A stretch of 64,000 bases of DNA from Patagioenas fasciata (lineage: Eukaryota; Chordata; Aves; Columbiformes; Columbidae). The stretch's first letter is position 1, and every line of letters begins with the position of its first letter. Under the pieces are notes generated by a model. That model was not told the DNA's origin, did no database searches, and saw nothing but the letters and a program-made list of their open reading frames with translations. Below, one piece after another: positions 13,402 to 27,211 of the stretch. Made by a program: the position numbers and the translations under genes. The DNA lies in assembly GCF_037038585.1 (NCBI RefSeq), contig NC_092523.1, positions 27,471,501-27,535,500 of the forward strand. The letters run 5' to 3'.

Positions 13402-16046
13402 GGAGCAACTGCAATGTACTAAATTCTGCCCAGGAGCGGATGAGGAACGAGTTGAGAGTGTATGGGTCAGGATCAAGGGACAGGCTGGCAGGGGTGATAC
13501 TGTTGTAGGTGTCTATTACAGGCCACCAGATCAGACTGAGGAAGTTGATGAGGCCTTCTATGCGCAGCTGAGAGTGGCCTCACAGTCACAGGCCCTGGTT
13601 GTTGTGGGTGATTTTAACTTCCCTGATGTTTGCTGGAAGGACCATTCAGCCAGCCAGCCACAGTCCAGGAGGTTCCTCCAGTGCATTGATGATAACTTCC
13701 TCATGCAGATGGTGGAGGAGCCGACCAGGAGAGGTACACTGCTGGATCTCATCCTCACTAACAAAGAGGGTCTGGTCGAAGCAGTAAAGGTTGAGGGCTG
13801 CCTGGGTTGCAGTGACCACGAGATGGTGGAGTTCAGCATCTCGTGTGGCAGGAACAGAATAGCAAGTAGAATTGTAACCCTGGACTTTGGCAGGGCTAAT
13901 TTCGGCCTTTTCAAGCAATTGCTGGGGGAAATCCCATGGGCAAGACTGCTTGAAGGAAAAGGGGCCCAAGAGAGCTGGATTGCATTCAGAGATTGCTTCT
14001 TCCATGCTCAGGATCAGAGCATCCCCACACGTAGGAAGTCGAGGAAGGGAGCCAGAAGGCCTGCGTGGTTGAATAGGGATCTGTTGGGTATGCTCAAGCA
14101 GAAGAGGCGAGTTTACAGGTCCTGGAAGCAGGGACTGGCCACTTGGGAGGAATATAAGGCTGCTGTTAGAGGATGCAGGAAGGCAGCTAGGGTAGCCAAG
14201 GCCTCCTTAGAATTACAGCTGGCGAGAGGGGTCAAGGACAGCAAGAAGAACTTTTTCAAATACATAGCAGATAAAACTAATACCAGAGGCAATGTAGGCC
14301 CACTGATGAATGAGGTGGGTGCCCTGGTGGCAGAAGACACAGAGAAGGCAGAATTGCTGAATGCCGCCTTTGTCTCTGTCTACTCCGCTGGAGGCTGTCC
14401 TGGGGAACCCTGTACCCCTGAGACCCCGGATGAAGCCAGGTTAATGGAGGAGTTTGCTTTAGTCGATGAGGACTGGGTTAGGGAACAATTAAGTAGTCTG
14501 GACGTCCATAAATCCATGGGTCCAGATGGGATGCATCCGCGGGTGCTGAGGGAGCTGGCTGAAGTCATTGCTAGACCGCTATCCATCATTTTTGCCAAGT
14601 CTTGGGAAACGGGAGAGGTGCCCGAGGATTGGAGGAAAGCAAATGTCACTCCAGTCTTCAAAAAGGGCAAGAAGGAGGACCCGGGTAATTATAGACCGGT
14701 CAGCCTCACCTCTGTCCCTGGGAAAGTAATGGAACAGCTTATCCTTGGTGCCATCTCAAGGCACATCAGGGATAAGAGGGTCATTAGGGGCAGTCAGCAT
14801 GGCTTTACCAAGGGTAAGTCATGCTTGACCAACCTCATAGCCTTTTATGAGAATGTAACAAGGTGGATGGATGATGTCAGAGCGGTGGATGTGGTCTACC
14901 TTGACTTCAGTAAAGCCTTTGACACAGTCCCTCACAGCATCCTCACAGCTAAATTGAGGAGGTGTGGTCTAGACAATAGAGTAGTGAGGTGGGTTGCAAA
15001 CTGGCTTAAAGAGAGAAGCCAGAGAGTGGTGGTCAATGGTGCGGAGTCCAGTTGGAGGCCAGTATCTAGTGGAGTGCCTCAGGGGTCAGTACTGGGGCCA
15101 ATATTATTCAATATATTCATTAATGATTTAGACGAGGGAATTGAGTGTACTATCGGCAAGTTTGCTGATGACACTAAGCTGGGAGACGTGGCTGACACGC
15201 CAGAAGGCTGTGCTGCTATCCAGCGGGACCTGGACAGGCTGGAGAGTTGGGCGGGGGATAACCTGATGGAATTTAACAAGGGAAAGTGTAGAGTCCTGCA
15301 TCTGGGCAGGAACAATCCCAAGTTCCAGTATAGGTTGGGGCATGACCTATTAGAGAGCAGTGTAGGGGAAAGGGACCTAGGGGTCCTGGTGGACAGCAGG
15401 ATGACCATGAGCCAGCACTGTGCCCTTGTGGCCAGGAAGGCTAATGGCATCCTTGGGTGTATTACAAGGGGGGTGGTCAGTAGATCGAGAGAGGTCCTCC
15501 TTCCCCTCTACTCTGCCCTGGTGAGACCCCATCTGGAATATTGTGTCCAGTTCTGGGCCCCTCAGTTCAGGAAGGACAGGGAACTGCTGGAGAGGGTCCA
15601 GCGTAGGGCAACAAAGATGATTAAGGGAGTGGAGCATCTCCCTTATGAAGAAAGGCTGAGGGAGCTGGGGCTCTTTAGTTTGGAGAAGAGGAGACTGAGG
15701 GGTGACCTTATTAATGTTTATAAATATCTAAAGGGTGAGTGCCACGAGGATGGAGTCAGGCTCTTCTCAGTGGCAAACAATGATAGGACAAGGGGCAATG
15801 GGATCAAGCTGGAACACAAGAGGTTCCACTTAAATTTGAGAAAGAACTTCTTCTCAGTGAGGGTAACAGAGCACTGGAACAGGCTGCCCAGGGAGGTTAT
15901 GGAGTCTCCTTCTCTGGAGACATTCAAAGCCCGCCTGGACACATTCCTGTGCGACCTCACCTAGGCGTTCCTGCTCCAGCAGGGGGATTGGACTAGATGA
16001 TCTTTTGAGGTCCCCTCCAATCCCAAACATACTGTGATACTGTGAA
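13402..16046 (+). mobile_element. CR1 LINE, 5'-truncated, 2.6 kb, with open reverse transcriptase
   Basis: A non-LTR retrotransposon of the chicken repeat 1 (CR1) family. It starts inside the endonuclease coding region, runs through an unbroken reverse transcriptase frame to a TAG at 15962-15964, and ends with a short 3' UTR (GGGGGATTGGACTAGATGAT) and the tail motif ACTGTGATACTGTGA. ORF1, the 5' UTR and the N-terminal endonuclease are missing, the usual result of incomplete target-primed reverse transcription. The left boundary is judged from where similarity to CR1 endonuclease (REQLQC-like) fades and is accurate to tens of bases. The high GC contrasts sharply with the AT-rich flanks. Confidence 0.95.
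13403..15964 (+). CDS. CR1 ORF2 fragment: partial endonuclease plus complete reverse transcriptase
   Basis: An open frame of about 853 codons with no stop; it lacks a natural start because the element is truncated. Endonuclease remnants are GVYYRPPDQ (13508 on), GDFN (13607-13618) and the catalytic SDH (13811-13819) of APE-type nucleases. The RT shows [32 protein letters not shown] (first catalytic Asp 14903-14905), [20 protein letters not shown] and FADD (Asp-Asp 15167-15172). The C-terminal part has the usual CR1 [23 protein letters not shown] and [13 protein letters not shown] motifs and ends CDLT. The product would copy CR1 RNA at a nicked target site. With half the endonuclease and ORF1 absent it should not move by itself, but the RT looks undamaged. 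Confidence 0.93.
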   Translation, partial: EQLQCTKFCPGADEERVESVWVRIKGQAGRGDTVVGVYYRPPDQTEEVDEAFYAQLRVASQSQALVVVGDFNFPDVCWKDHSASQPQSRRFLQCIDDNFLMQMVEEPTRRGTLLDLILTNKEGLVEAVKVEGCLGCSDHEMVEFSISCGRNRIASRIVTLDFGRANFGLFKQLLGEIPWARLLEGKGAQESWIAFRDCFFHAQDQSIPTRRKSRKGARRPAWLNRDLLGMLKQKRRVYRSWKQGLATWEEYKAAVRGCRKAARVAKASLELQLARGVKDSKKNFFKYIADKTNTRGNVGPLMNEVGALVAEDTEKAELLNAAFVSVYSAGGCPGEPCTPETPDEARLMEEFALVDEDWVREQLSSLDVHKSMGPDGMHPRVLRELAEVIARPLSIIFAKSWETGEVPEDWRKANVTPVFKKGKKEDPGNYRPVSLTSVPGKVMEQLILGAISRHIRDKRVIRGSQHGFTKGKSCLTNLIAFYENVTRWMDDVRAVDVVYLDFSKAFDTVPHSILTAKLRRCGLDNRVVRWVANWLKERSQRVVVNGAESSWRPVSSGVPQGSVLGPILFNIFINDLDEGIECTIGKFADDTKLGDVADTPEGCAAIQRDLDRLESWAGDNLMEFNKGKCRVLHLGRNNPKFQYRLGHDLLESSVGERDLGVLVDSRMTMSQHCALVARKANGILGCITRGVVSRSREVLLPLYSALVRPHLEYCVQFWAPQFRKDRELLERVQRRATKMIKGVEHLPYEERLRELGLFSLEKRRLRGDLINVYKYLKGECHEDGVRLFSVANNDRTRGNGIKLEHKRFHLNLRKNFFSVRVTEHWNRLPREVMESPSLETFKARLDTFLCDLT

Positions 16047-19000
16047 TACATTAGAAAACAGCAGCAGATGACCTGGCATAATCCATCAGGGACTGGTAAC
16101 AGATTATGAAAATTTTCGTTGACCAGTATGTACCTAACACTAGCTAGCTGGGTCTGAAAGCTGTTACCGTATGCTGGCTGCTCACTGGCCCATGTGGAAT
16201 GACAGCAGTGCTCACAGTTCCTTTCCCAAAAGTGAGGGGAGAGCATCACAGGATTCACCCTTACCAAGGGCAGCTCTGTTGGCAGTCTCAGGGCACATGG
16301 GCTGGGTTACTGCCTCACAACAAGACTCAGGGCAGGACCTTAGGGCATGAGAGGGGGTGCAGAGGCAGCTTTACCCAGTACTTTGGAAAGCAGCAGTTGC
16401 TCCTTTTTGACTAGGACTGTTAAATATCCGCAGGCTTCATTTGTAGACTTCAACCTTCTTCAAAAGAGCTCTTCAATTTCTACTGCAGATATTATTAGCA
16501 AATAATAATACTGGATATTACTAAGAAATATTGATTTATAATGAATTTTGTTTACTCTTACAAAGTGATATCTAATATTCAGTATTACTAAGATAGAGTA
16601 TTTGGGAACTCTTTAAAAATGTACTGCCTTATTCTGGTTCTGCACTGACATTTAGTAACTTCAGTCAGCAAGGCCTGTGCCCACCCTGAGTCTTAGCAAT
16701 CTCAGTTTGGTAGAAAATAATATATTTTGGCCTGTCAATGAGAAATGAATTCGTTTTAGCTCCTTGCGGGCATGTATTGCTGAAATTCACCCTATTGACA
16801 GTAATAATGAAAAATGTTTACCTTAAAAATATAGATGACAGATTTCACTCTGAAGTCTGTACATAAAGGCTTTGCCTAATTCCCTCATTTATCAGCTACT
16901 TCAATACTGTGGAAGCTAGAGGTTTGATTCTTTTGAGCTAAAAAGCCATTCAAAACATTATGCTCTCAGAGGTTTGGTGTTTTGAAATACCACAGCTCAT
17001 TGTACCATTTATGCAACAGAGAGGACATCAACAATCTAAAAGAAAAAGATAAATAGATTCTATTATACCTTAAATAACCTTAACAATTTAAGTAACAGCT
17101 GGCAAGACATAATACTGGAGGTAGTTACCAGGGAAAAAAGAACATATAATGCTAAAGGGAATGTAGGTATTGCTGGGATCCCTGACTTGAATGTGAAAAG
17201 GATGTACAAGAGTCTGCAGAAATCTGTGGCATTTTCCAGAACTCTGAGATGCTTGGAATATCTTCGACTGCTTTCCCAGAGTTTTTATGTCGACTGCATC
17301 CCTTTCACCACCTTTCCACACTCTGTTTAGAATGAATTAAAAACATTTCCTGGAACTGACCACACGAGGAAACTGATGCTCATAGGCAAATCCTCCAGTG
17401 AGACAGAGAACAAAACTTGAGGAGAATAATGAGGATTGATTTCTCTCTGCGTATTTGCTTTCAGTGTTGAGCCTTGCTCCTTGCCCCTGGTACATCTAAC
17501 AGAAAGTTACAACCTTTTCTAAAATGACAAACAAGACAAAGAAGAGGGGGCCACACATCATGGCCATGAAGGATCCTGGAAGGGGAAGGAGAGCAGGATT
17601 AGCGATGCATCAGCTCTGGCAGAAGCAAAGGGGCTGTGGGGGAGAGCAGGACCACTCCTTTTGGCAGTAGCAAGAGATCTGTCATTAGATCACAGATATA
17701 AAACTGGTCCCAACCAACATGGCCGATAAAGCAGTATTTTAGCTCCAGAGTTTTACTTCTGAGATGACTCATATTCTATTTACATTATTATTTCAGAAAG
17801 GGAAAGAGGAGAGAGAAGGAAGGGGGAAGGAAAAATTTTAAAAGCAAGTAAAGGCATCACTCTCGATCAGAGCAGTGTGTGAGACTATTTTCACCAGAAT
17901 GACTATTATCATCAGGTCTTAAAGAGAAAATAATGTACGGCATGTAGAAAATAGATAAAATCAGAAAGTAAGTAGCCAGGCACTATTTATTTTTTCACAG
18001 TGTAACCAATCAACTTGACAGCAGATACAGTAATAACAATGCATTACAACTGCTTTACAAAGTTCAGTGTTCTAATTATCTTGATTCTTACCAGTTTAAG
18101 AGACATCAGAGCAAAAACACCTAATATTTTCACTTTGCACGGAACACAAGGTATTTGATGGTGGTTTTTTAAATATGTTTTTTATTTTCTAAGACTATGG
18201 CTTTCAGAGTTTTACATTTAGAAGATTACAGGCTACATCTCAGAAACATCTTATGAACCATGCACCAGGGTGCAAGCACATTTCCTTTCAATGCACAAGG
18301 ACTAGTGCAACATTTATATGAAAATTCAATAGACATTAACATTCACAGTACAGTCATGAGCTACACAACCTGTCCTTCAAACTACTGTCAGTCTTCTCCT
18401 GGCAAGAGGTTTCTGAGGTTTTTTTTTTTTTTTTTTTTTTTTTTCTAGAAGTCCTTATAACCCAGCTCTCTTCCATAATCTTACTTCAGAAATTCTGTTT
18501 TCAAAGCCTTACTCAATTAAGCCCCTTCTGATAATGAGGTCCACAAGCACCTCCTTTCTGAGCTTGTTAGTATTATTCCTGTCATCAGTCTCAAAGTCTC
18601 ATCAGTCCTCAAATAAAATTAGCTTTTAGCAGCTGATGTACTATTCTGCATGAGGTATACTGTTGGCAAAAAAAACCACCATAGGGTGTAATCCCTACAT
18701 TTGTCTTCATCTCTCCCTAGATGTCAAGAAAAATAATTAAATAAAGCAAAATCCCACAGGCAAGAGAGAACAAAATGCCAGAGAATTCCAGCCTTGAACC
18801 ATATTTAACTTTCTGCAATATTGTATAACAACTCAAACTTCACATATATTTAAAACACTACCACTGATGCCTAGTTACTCACTTTTGGATTGCTTTAAAC
18901 TGATAGCTTAAGGGATGATTTTTTAGAAAGGGATAAACATTCACAATCTGAAAAGCGGTCTTTTTCATATGTCTTAAACAGCACACCAGAAAATGAGGCA

Positions 19001-22000
19001 TCCAAAAACTAAGAGCATACTAAATAGTGTAAAACTCTGAGTTGATCTTTTACCACAGAGTTCTCATTAAAAAAAAAAAAGCAGAATCCATCGACTCCAC
19101 AATGCAATCACAGCAATGTCGTCAGCACTGAAGAAATTTGCTCATACCTATCAACTTTTCACCAGAGGGAATTTTCATGTTTACCTTCAGTGACACAAAT
19201 GCCTATCTTCAACTAAAACATCTGTTTTCTCCCTTTCTTCTTTAGTAAAAAGGAGTTAAATTTAAAATGAATCAAAAGATCCAACAAATATAGTCATAAT
19301 TGTTTTATGTTTCTGAACCACTTCTACATTCTAACAGTGCAAATCTAAATGGGTTTTTTTAGGACCTTTTTGGTCACATTAAGAACATAAATTTTGTAGG
19401 GGGAAATAAAAGCTTGTTTAAATAACAATCAGAACTTGATGTATGTAAAAATTTTCATAACTTGCTTTTCAGTCTACATATGGATATATATACATATGTA
19501 TTTGCCATGGCCAATATAATTACTATCACACTCACAAAGTCACAGCTGTACGGGTTTTAGCCAAGAGTATCATCAGTTTACCATCTCCGAAGTCTTCTGG
19601 TTCAGTCATGCTCAATAATGTTGTCAAATAATACAATTATGATATCAATGTTTCACTCTAACCCGGCAGATAGACTTTATCAAAATGGAGAAGCAAATGA
19701 CAATAGTTTTTTTTTGGTTTTGACATTGCACACAAAAGATTACGGTATTTTAAGAGAGGCTGAAGAAGTCATGGTTTAATCACATTAAAAGCCTGTGAGG
19801 ATACCTTGATGCTTCTAGGTAATGGAATATAATAATGGATGAGTGCATATCAAGGCTATTGGAAAAGTACCAAATAACTGAGTAGAACTGTAAATATCAG
19901 CACACTTATAATAATAATATTAGCACAACTGGAAAGGCTTATGGAAGGAAAACTGAAATGGAAGAATAAATTTGCATCAATAGTAAATACTTTATATATA
20001 ATCCTTAGACACAGCATTGAGAGTTACAAAATTTATCTTAATGTTCCATATTTTTTTAAGTTACCCACAAGGGTTTTAATAAATAATATTAAAAGGAACA
20101 CTGATGCTTAATATTGCAACATTGTCCACTGGTGCCAAAACACTATAAAATCAACTGCATGGTATGAATGCTCTCTTAGGTAATTAAAAATATCACCAGT
20201 TTTTGAAAACAGAATGAAAAAAAGGATACACTAGTAAGGGGCAAACTGTGACTCAGTGAAACACTATGTGAATTATAGATGCTGAGACAGAGACTTGCAT
20301 TTAGAGTGTATTTGAATAATGGAACCTCAATATAATAAATACTGAGACATAATAAATCAACAAGTTTTATTTTTGAAGGATATTTCTGTAAATTTAATTT
20401 TTAGACCATATATTGTAATTGTTTATAAAACTTCAGTGAAGGGAATACAGAACATAGTAGTATTATTTATTTAATTTGAAACCACAATTAAGAACAAATA
20501 TTAGATTTTTCAAGATAGGAATCAGATTCTTATCTCTCAGTTTCATTTAAGGAAATATTTATATTCTATAGCAATTTAAACTGTAAGTAAAGGTATCATA
20601 ACGCAATGCTTTATGTTCACACAAAAAGTCTAGGCATCCACAGTGGACAACGGTGGGAAATACAAAAGATACTGTGAGGATTAAAATTTTTTCAGTGATG
20701 AAAATGTTAACACACATTGTATATTTACAGCAGTCCTATGAATAAGGAAATGTCCAGATCTACCTATCTTGGGAAATCTGAGCCATAGTGCAAACGCCTT
20801 CATTGTTCCTGCTCCCATACCATCAGTGGACAAAGGGAAAACCATGACTTTACCTGTTTAAAATGACCACAATCTGTTTTCTGCAGATTTCACAGGCCAA
20901 AATATTCTTATTTACCACGTCCCTAAGGAAGAAAAACAATTCAAGGGGAAATAGACATGTAGTGAAATAATGACTCATCCTTACTTCCCACCCACAGTAG
21001 CTGGTTTCAGTTTTAGGTTTTAAATATCAAATTGGCAAAAGCAATATATCCTCTGTGGGGGCAGCACTGGTCTTTGCTGTTAACAATCTTCAGCCTTTCA
21101 AAGTCTGAATGACAGAGCAATCTTAATGCCACCCTACAGAGCCAGGCTGCCTGCTCAGCAGGATCAACTAAAAATCACTTTTCCAATGTTTGATGGCAAG
21201 TCACCTCCTACCTCCAATGCCCGGACAGGGAAACTTCAAGAGGAAACCTTTTCTTTTGAATACAGCATGGCTCAAACCCTGATGATAAAGATCATTCTTT
21301 GAAGCCAGAAACACACAAAAGAACTGCTTCCAACCTGAAAAATGTTTGAGTCTCAGGTAAGCATGCAGAGATGTATGGGAAAGCAGCTATTACAAAGAAT
21401 TACAAAAGAAAAGCATTATTACTGCAAGCAGACTCCTCTCTTGATCCTGTCAGCTAGTGGGACCCAGGCCCTTTTGTCAGTAGCAAAATTGTCCTCATTT
21501 ATACATGCCATACACTGTCTCTTCTGAAACTCTTCTTTTCTTGACTTAGAAAAAGAACTGAGAGGAAGAACAAGGTAGAATAGTTTACAGGTCTTTTGTC
21601 TTACATGCCCTGTGGCTCTCTTCACACAGCTCAAGTAATGTCGATCTACCATAAGGAAAATTTGCAGCAAAGCAAGATTTGTCACTGCGAAGGGGAATGA
21701 TATTGCTCAGGAATTTTACAGACTGTTTTATTTTTTTTCTCCTTAAAATATCATGAGAGTTTTACATTTTAGTTTTAGAAACAATATATTGCTAGTGGGC
21801 AACAAGACCCACCCGTGGAAAAAAAGGGCTACATATTTTAGTTTATTACAGTTTTAGCTAATCTCTTATCTCCATGAGCTGTCTGTGATTTCCTCTAAAG
21901 CTTTCATTAATGCTCTGGCTTTCTCAGTGAGATTTACTAGTAAGTAAAATCAAAAGTTTAGTATTCGCTACCTTTTCACTAGCATCATAACAGATTGAAA

Positions 22001-25000
22001 AAACAACTCAGGACCCACAGTACTGAGCCCTGTGACAAAATCTGGATGCCTTGCCTAGGGGTGCAGTGAAAACTCTCCCTCTATACCACACAGGGTATCA
22101 GTCAACTCAATGAACTCAAACCTCTTCTGTGCAAAGATAAACATTAACTGAAGGGATGCTTTTCCATCGTTCTGGAAGGCATGGCACACAAGCTTTTTCA
22201 GAAGGGAAGCATATAACCTGTTTCAAATTATAGTCTTGCAGGAAGAAATCACTCTTCCTTTTAACCAGAAGCTGTCGCCAATGTCTCTGGAGTATGCCGG
22301 CTGCCCCAGTTCACACCTGGCATGATCACAATCAGCCTTTCCCACTCTTTGATGGAGAGAGGGACTCAATGATTGAATGCAGTCTGGGTCAGGTTTCCAT
22401 TCCCAAATGTTGAGCCCTCAAGGGGAGTAAAAGTCATGTGGACACCTGGGTATCAGCTCTTTAGCAGTGTCTATTGTACTAATTAATACTCAATTTTAAA
22501 ATAGTTTTATCATTGATAATAAAAGGAGGGGAAAAAAAGATAACCTTTTTCTGATTTAACCTGATTTCTGATTTTCTATCTGACATTTCACCAGAATGAT
22601 AACAGTCCATTGCTCATTCACCCATCTGGTTGAATCATTAACTTACAAAAGAGTAAATAAAGAAAAATGTTCAGATTCATCTGGCAACATGGCTTTACAA
22701 CTGCTATTGCTGGTATGAGTGAAGCAAAAGCAACAGACAACTGAAAAAGGATGGACAGATCTATTCCTTTCATTGACTTAAACTACCTGGGTAGCAATCC
22801 CATGGCATGAACCAATGCAGAGACCTTTTCTACACCCTGGAGAATATTCTGCCTCTCACCGTGAGTCAGTCTCCCCCACAGCACATTCATCAGGGCATGT
22901 GGACATTCACTGAGCTTTTACAGTAATTCTTTCTAATTCCTGGCCTTGTATGCTTTAGTTCAGGCATTCTATATTAGTTTCTATTTCTGTATCTTAGGAC
23001 AAAAAATACAGTATTATTTCACAAACATAAAAGATCACATTTAATGTATATCTGAGACAAAATACAATAAATTTTTAAAAATTATATTAACAATTATTTT
23101 AAAACATTTAAATTAGATGTATATGCACTATTTCTCAGATATTTGGAAACAGTAAACTGAAATGATGATTGATGCAATTAAACAAAACACATATTACTTT
23201 AGGTAGACCGATACTTAAATCCAGACTTTTCCTGCTGGGCTTTCAATTGAAAGGTCAAAGGTGTTCACAAATTACAAAGCACAGTTCGTACATCAATTTT
23301 AAACAAATCTTTTACAGAAAATTATAAAAACCATGTTGGAGGTGACTCTCCTTCAAAGTCTTGCTCAATCCTATGTCTCTGAATGTCAGAAAACTGGATA
23401 AGGTTAAAGACTTTGAAGCACATCAACATGAGTATATTAACTACACTACCCAGAGCTCATGCTTTGATTGCACTGCCACCACATAAAATGGATCCATTCA
23501 GACACAGAAGACATGCACTGAAGACCAGTGAGGTACAATCATAGACAAAACCTTACCAAAAAATAACACACTGAGCTGTACTCACTACTAAAACAGACAA
23601 GTGGTGAACACTAATACAGAAATATCAAGGAAAATTATCTTTTTTGGAAAATACATTTCAGGAGATGCCTAAGATAGGTGCAGTATAAGTTTCCCCAGAC
23701 TTTTTCACCTCCCTGCCTTTCTGGCAATTCTTCCTTTCATGTCCCTCTCTTTCAGTGAGAAAACTTCTTACTGAAGAGGTTCTGGCTCATATTCTTAATG
23801 TTCCATCATTTGAGCTACTTAACACTGATTATTGAAATTAGAGCAAATTGAGCATGTGTTAATGGCATCAACTCACGATAGCATCACTCCTTATGACAGT
23901 ACATAAGTATACGCTTTACTGAATTCTGGTCTAATTACAGTACTGATTAGAAATAGGTTTAAGCATGTGCTTAAGTAGTAATGGTCAGAATAATATGACT
24001 CCAAATACCGTGATCCCAGCTGCCAGTAAACTTTTACCAAGGCAGGTTCAAAATGACTGCAGCATCTAAGTCCAAGTAATTATAGTCTCTGTTTCTTACT
24101 TCTTTTTTTTTAGTGTCACTTAGATTTCTTGGAATCAAGTGTTTACATGCAGATTAGAAAGAAAACACACAGGACTAAAATAACACATTTCTTACATGCC
24201 ATGTTACAGTTCACTGCATTCCCATTTCTATTCGCACTCACAATACTATGGGAAACTAAAATTATTTAATCAGAAACAAATGAAGTACACAGAAAAATTG
24301 TCAACAGACATAAGCAAGTGTATGCATAAGCCAAACAGCCATAACATTCAATAGGTTTAATACTGCATTACATTGTTTCATAGAAATTAGAGATTAAAGA
24401 CTTCTTATCCGTCCCTTGCCAATTTTGGATGCTTTCTCTTCTCCAATTCAGTCACTGGAGGCTGATTGGCACCTGACAACCACATGAATAGAAAAAGCTA
24501 ACCAGATATGCCAGAGGAGAGCAGGCTGTAAAATTTCTATTTCCTTTTGTGAAGTGCCAAGTTCTTTCAAGTTCCTTTTGTTTAAAGGTGAATTAATGAA
24601 ACTCACATAATGATCTCTCAAAATCTGGGCCCTGTGTTGTACAGCAAGTAGACTGCCTTTCAAGTACACATCCAACAATACCGCTGCGGAAGCCACCTTC
24701 ATCCCTCCTACAGAGGAATGTGTTTAGTGTGCTGTCAAAAAGTATCAAGCTGCACTATGGAATTAAAACTGACACATTTCCATTGTACTGAATATTGTCT
24801 GAAAATGAGACTCTAAAGAAACAATAAATTATAGTAGATCAGTGTTGTTAATGATGCTGCACTTCTACACTCAGTCTAACAGTCAGAAGAAGCTGGTGCT
24901 CAGAAAGGTCACACAACAAATAATGTCAGCCAACCTCGACAGCAGGCTTTCAGATTCTCTCAACCACTTTCATATTTCATCAGCTAAACACTGAAATAAA

Positions 25001-26499
25001 GTTTGCATTATAACAGGATCTTCTCTGTCACACATTCTTCCAGAATCACTGCACATAGTCTTGCATTCTATATTAAACTTCGGGACTGAATACTGCAGTA
25101 ACATTTAATGCGAAATGTGTATTGCATATCATATCTTATTATGTCTGGTACCAACTAGAATATAAAAATACATTAATCTTTTCTGAGAAATTCAGAGAAG
25201 GGAGAGTATTCAACAGAAATATTGGGGTGGGGGGAGTCCTTCATGTATTATTTTCTATTATTAGCCATTAATCATGTCTTTATCTCCAGTACTGAACATC
25301 CTTACCTATAGCCAAATGCTAATCCCATTAATCCTCTTTAAAGATCTGTAAGGTCTTCTGTGTAATTCTGACTTTTACTTAATGCATATCTTAATTTTAC
25401 AGTGATTTTTGCAAGCTCACTTGAGACCAGTTTCCTTTTGAGGAAGGAGGAAAGACTGCACTCTACCATAATGAAGACAATGGATTTAAAAACAGAAATG
25501 AGATACTAAATGCTGTCAGCCAGCAATAGCCAACACAGATAAGTCAGTCCAGAAAGGCTACTATGGAAGAATTGCTACCAAAGTGAACAGAAGCTCTGAC
25601 CACAGAAAGGCTGGATAACTGGTCCTATGATTTTTGGGACGATATATCCCATCTTGGAGAGGGATCTGCAATGCATAGGGATTGTTTTAAATCCCTCTGC
25701 CCATAACAGGGTTTTTCCATTAGAAAGAAACAGTTATCTCATTGATATTTACACAGCAATCCATAATGCGGCTTCAGTAAATTTATACCATTTCGTTTTG
25801 GCTCAGTGAGTAACGTTTGCAGTGACAAGCAAATGATCTACAAAATCATACTGTATGCAAAGTGGAGCCAGCATACACTACACTCTTAGGGCTGGAGATT
25901 TAACACAGTGGCTTTGAATACAATCACTATAGCACTGTTACAGTTTTTTGAAACTCTGGTGATACAAATTCTACTGAATATAGAGTTATGACTTTTTCTC
26001 TGGCCCTGAGTATGAACCAGACAAACGAGAAGGGGAATGGGGAGGATGTGAAGAGCATTATGTTTAATGGCCAGAATCTCAGCCAGCATCAGTCTGGTTT
26101 CCATTAAATGAGTAAGCAATGGCAGCTGGGTAGGAATTTTTGAATAGTTATAGCCCTCTTGGAGAACTTTGGGGAACTGTCAACAGTGAAGTAACAGGAG
26201 ATGGAGCACAGACGTAAGTGTAATCTAAGATTGAAAGCCAAAAGCCTGTATCAATAGGTAGGATAAGACAAGCTCAGAATTACCCTTCATTTTTTTTGAT
26301 ATATCTATTTCTCACTGCTCTAATCTCTGCATTCCGTATAAATCTGAATGTGATTAATTATGACTTATTCACTCTTCTTAACATGCTGCAGAGAACAAAT
26401 GTCTGATTGAAAAATAGAAATGTTCCATTTCAACTTTTAAAAATCAGGATTAATAAAATCATCACCTTATAGATGAAATGGATGAGAATAACTAATCCC
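16047..26499. other. Intergenic spacer downstream of GABRG1
   Basis: About 10 kb of AT-rich sequence containing a T26 homopolymer (18419-18444) and a G/A-rich tract (about 17797-17836). No exon, RNA gene or transposon family was recognised. The rightmost part may belong to a longer GABRG1 3' UTR. Confidence 0.6.
18419..18444. repeat. T26 homopolymer
   Basis: An uninterrupted run of 26 T on the plus strand. It could be the poly(A) tail of an old minus-strand retroposed sequence, but nothing recognisable lies next to it. Confidence 0.95.
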
Positions 26500-26894
26500 A
26501 TTTTATTAAGGCTTTCTTTGTGAAGGTGTAAGAGATGCTACAAAATTCATCTGCATTATCATTTAGGATTAAAATTGAAAGCTTATGTAGAACTGTCCAG
26601 TTAAATAACATAGCCTCTTGACTCTGCATTTTGTTAGAGCTCGACAAAAATAGTGTATGTTCAGGCAAGTTAAATCTTAAGGGTATTTATTTTTAAATTT
26701 TCTTTTCAAAATACCAGTATCAGTTATGTAGTTGATCACGAGAGGGAGACTACATCACCATATTTCCTCTCATTGTTTCAAATTTTTAAAGCATCCAAAC
26801 ATTTTGGATCAGCTCTAATCTTTGACTGCTCATTAAAAACTGTTAATGACTGTTGAATTAGCATTTCTTTCTGAGTTTGTCAAACCTCTGAAAT
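26500..26894 (-). other. GABRG1: GABRG1 3' UTR, proximal part (end not determined)
   Basis: This AT-rich sequence directly follows the stop codon in transcript sense. The true 3' end cannot be read from sequence alone. Two minus-strand AATAAA hexamers lie 204 and 388 nt past the stop (plus-strand TTTATT at 26686-26691 and 26502-26507). Brain receptor transcripts often have much longer 3' UTRs, so the UTR may run further into what is listed here as intergenic. Confidence 0.4.
26686..26691 (-). terminator. GABRG1: Candidate poly(A) signal AATAAA for GABRG1
   Basis: A canonical hexamer on the minus strand, 204 nt downstream of the stop codon and the first one encountered. Cleavage would be expected near 26655-26675. 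No strong GU-rich element is obvious, and chance AATAAA hexamers are frequent in sequence this AT-rich. Confidence 0.3.
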
Positions 26895-27173
26895 TTATAG
26901 GTAAAGATAGCCAATCCAGTAAACAAGATTGAACAATGCAAAGGCTGTTGGAAAGAATATGCGAGAATAGGAGTCAATTTTCGCAATCCGGATGTGTATC
27001 CTTCCTTCTCTCCAAGATCCTGTGCGGCAGTCTTCAAAACAACAAAAGAAGCTAGCACAGTCTTTCCCTTCTAGGCATTCATATCCATAATCATCATCAC
27101 GTTCAGGGAGATGATTTATGTTATTAATTGGAATTAGCGTTGATCCAGGTCGAACAGCAATTGCAGGTGGTTT
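26895..27173 (-). CDS. GABRG1: GABRG1 exon 9: intracellular loop, M4 and stop
   Basis: The last coding exon, 279 nt including TAA (26895-26897). It starts in phase 0 after TTTTCTAAAG with [19 protein letters not shown], then [14 protein letters not shown], a cysteine cluster [27 protein letters not shown], and M4 [20 protein letters not shown] followed by IGYLYL. The Cys-rich segment and the basic stretch after it match the gamma-2 region reported as the palmitoylation and GABARAP-binding segment, so a role in trafficking and clustering is inferred by homology. RTGSWREG and AKIDSYSR, rather than RTGAWRHG and AKMDSYAR, point to gamma-1. A (TA) repeat and T-run sit just upstream of the acceptor. 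The window contains about 432 residues of the subunit, near full length minus exon 1. Confidence 0.97.
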   Translation of the reverse strand, partial: KPPAIAVRPGSTLIPINNINHLPERDDDYGYECLEGKDCASFFCCFEDCRTGSWREGRIHIRIAKIDSYSRIFFPTAFALFNLVYWIGYLYL

Positions 27174-27192
27174 CTTTAGAAAAGAAAAAAAA

Positions 27193-27211
27193 AAATATAT
27201 ATATATATATA
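27193..27211. repeat. (AT)n repeat beside the exon 9 acceptor
   Basis: An AT dinucleotide repeat that, with the adjacent A-run (T-run in the transcript), lies just upstream of the GABRG1 exon 9 acceptor. Length changes could alter the polypyrimidine tract. Confidence 0.85.

Noticed and set aside
13558..14005. Minus-strand frames of 118-119 residues opposite CR1
   Set aside because: They are antisense shadows of the CR1 coding frame, which has clear endonuclease and RT motifs.
18419..18444. Poly(A) tail of a processed pseudogene
   Set aside because: The minus-strand sequence beside it does not translate to a known protein or resemble a SINE.
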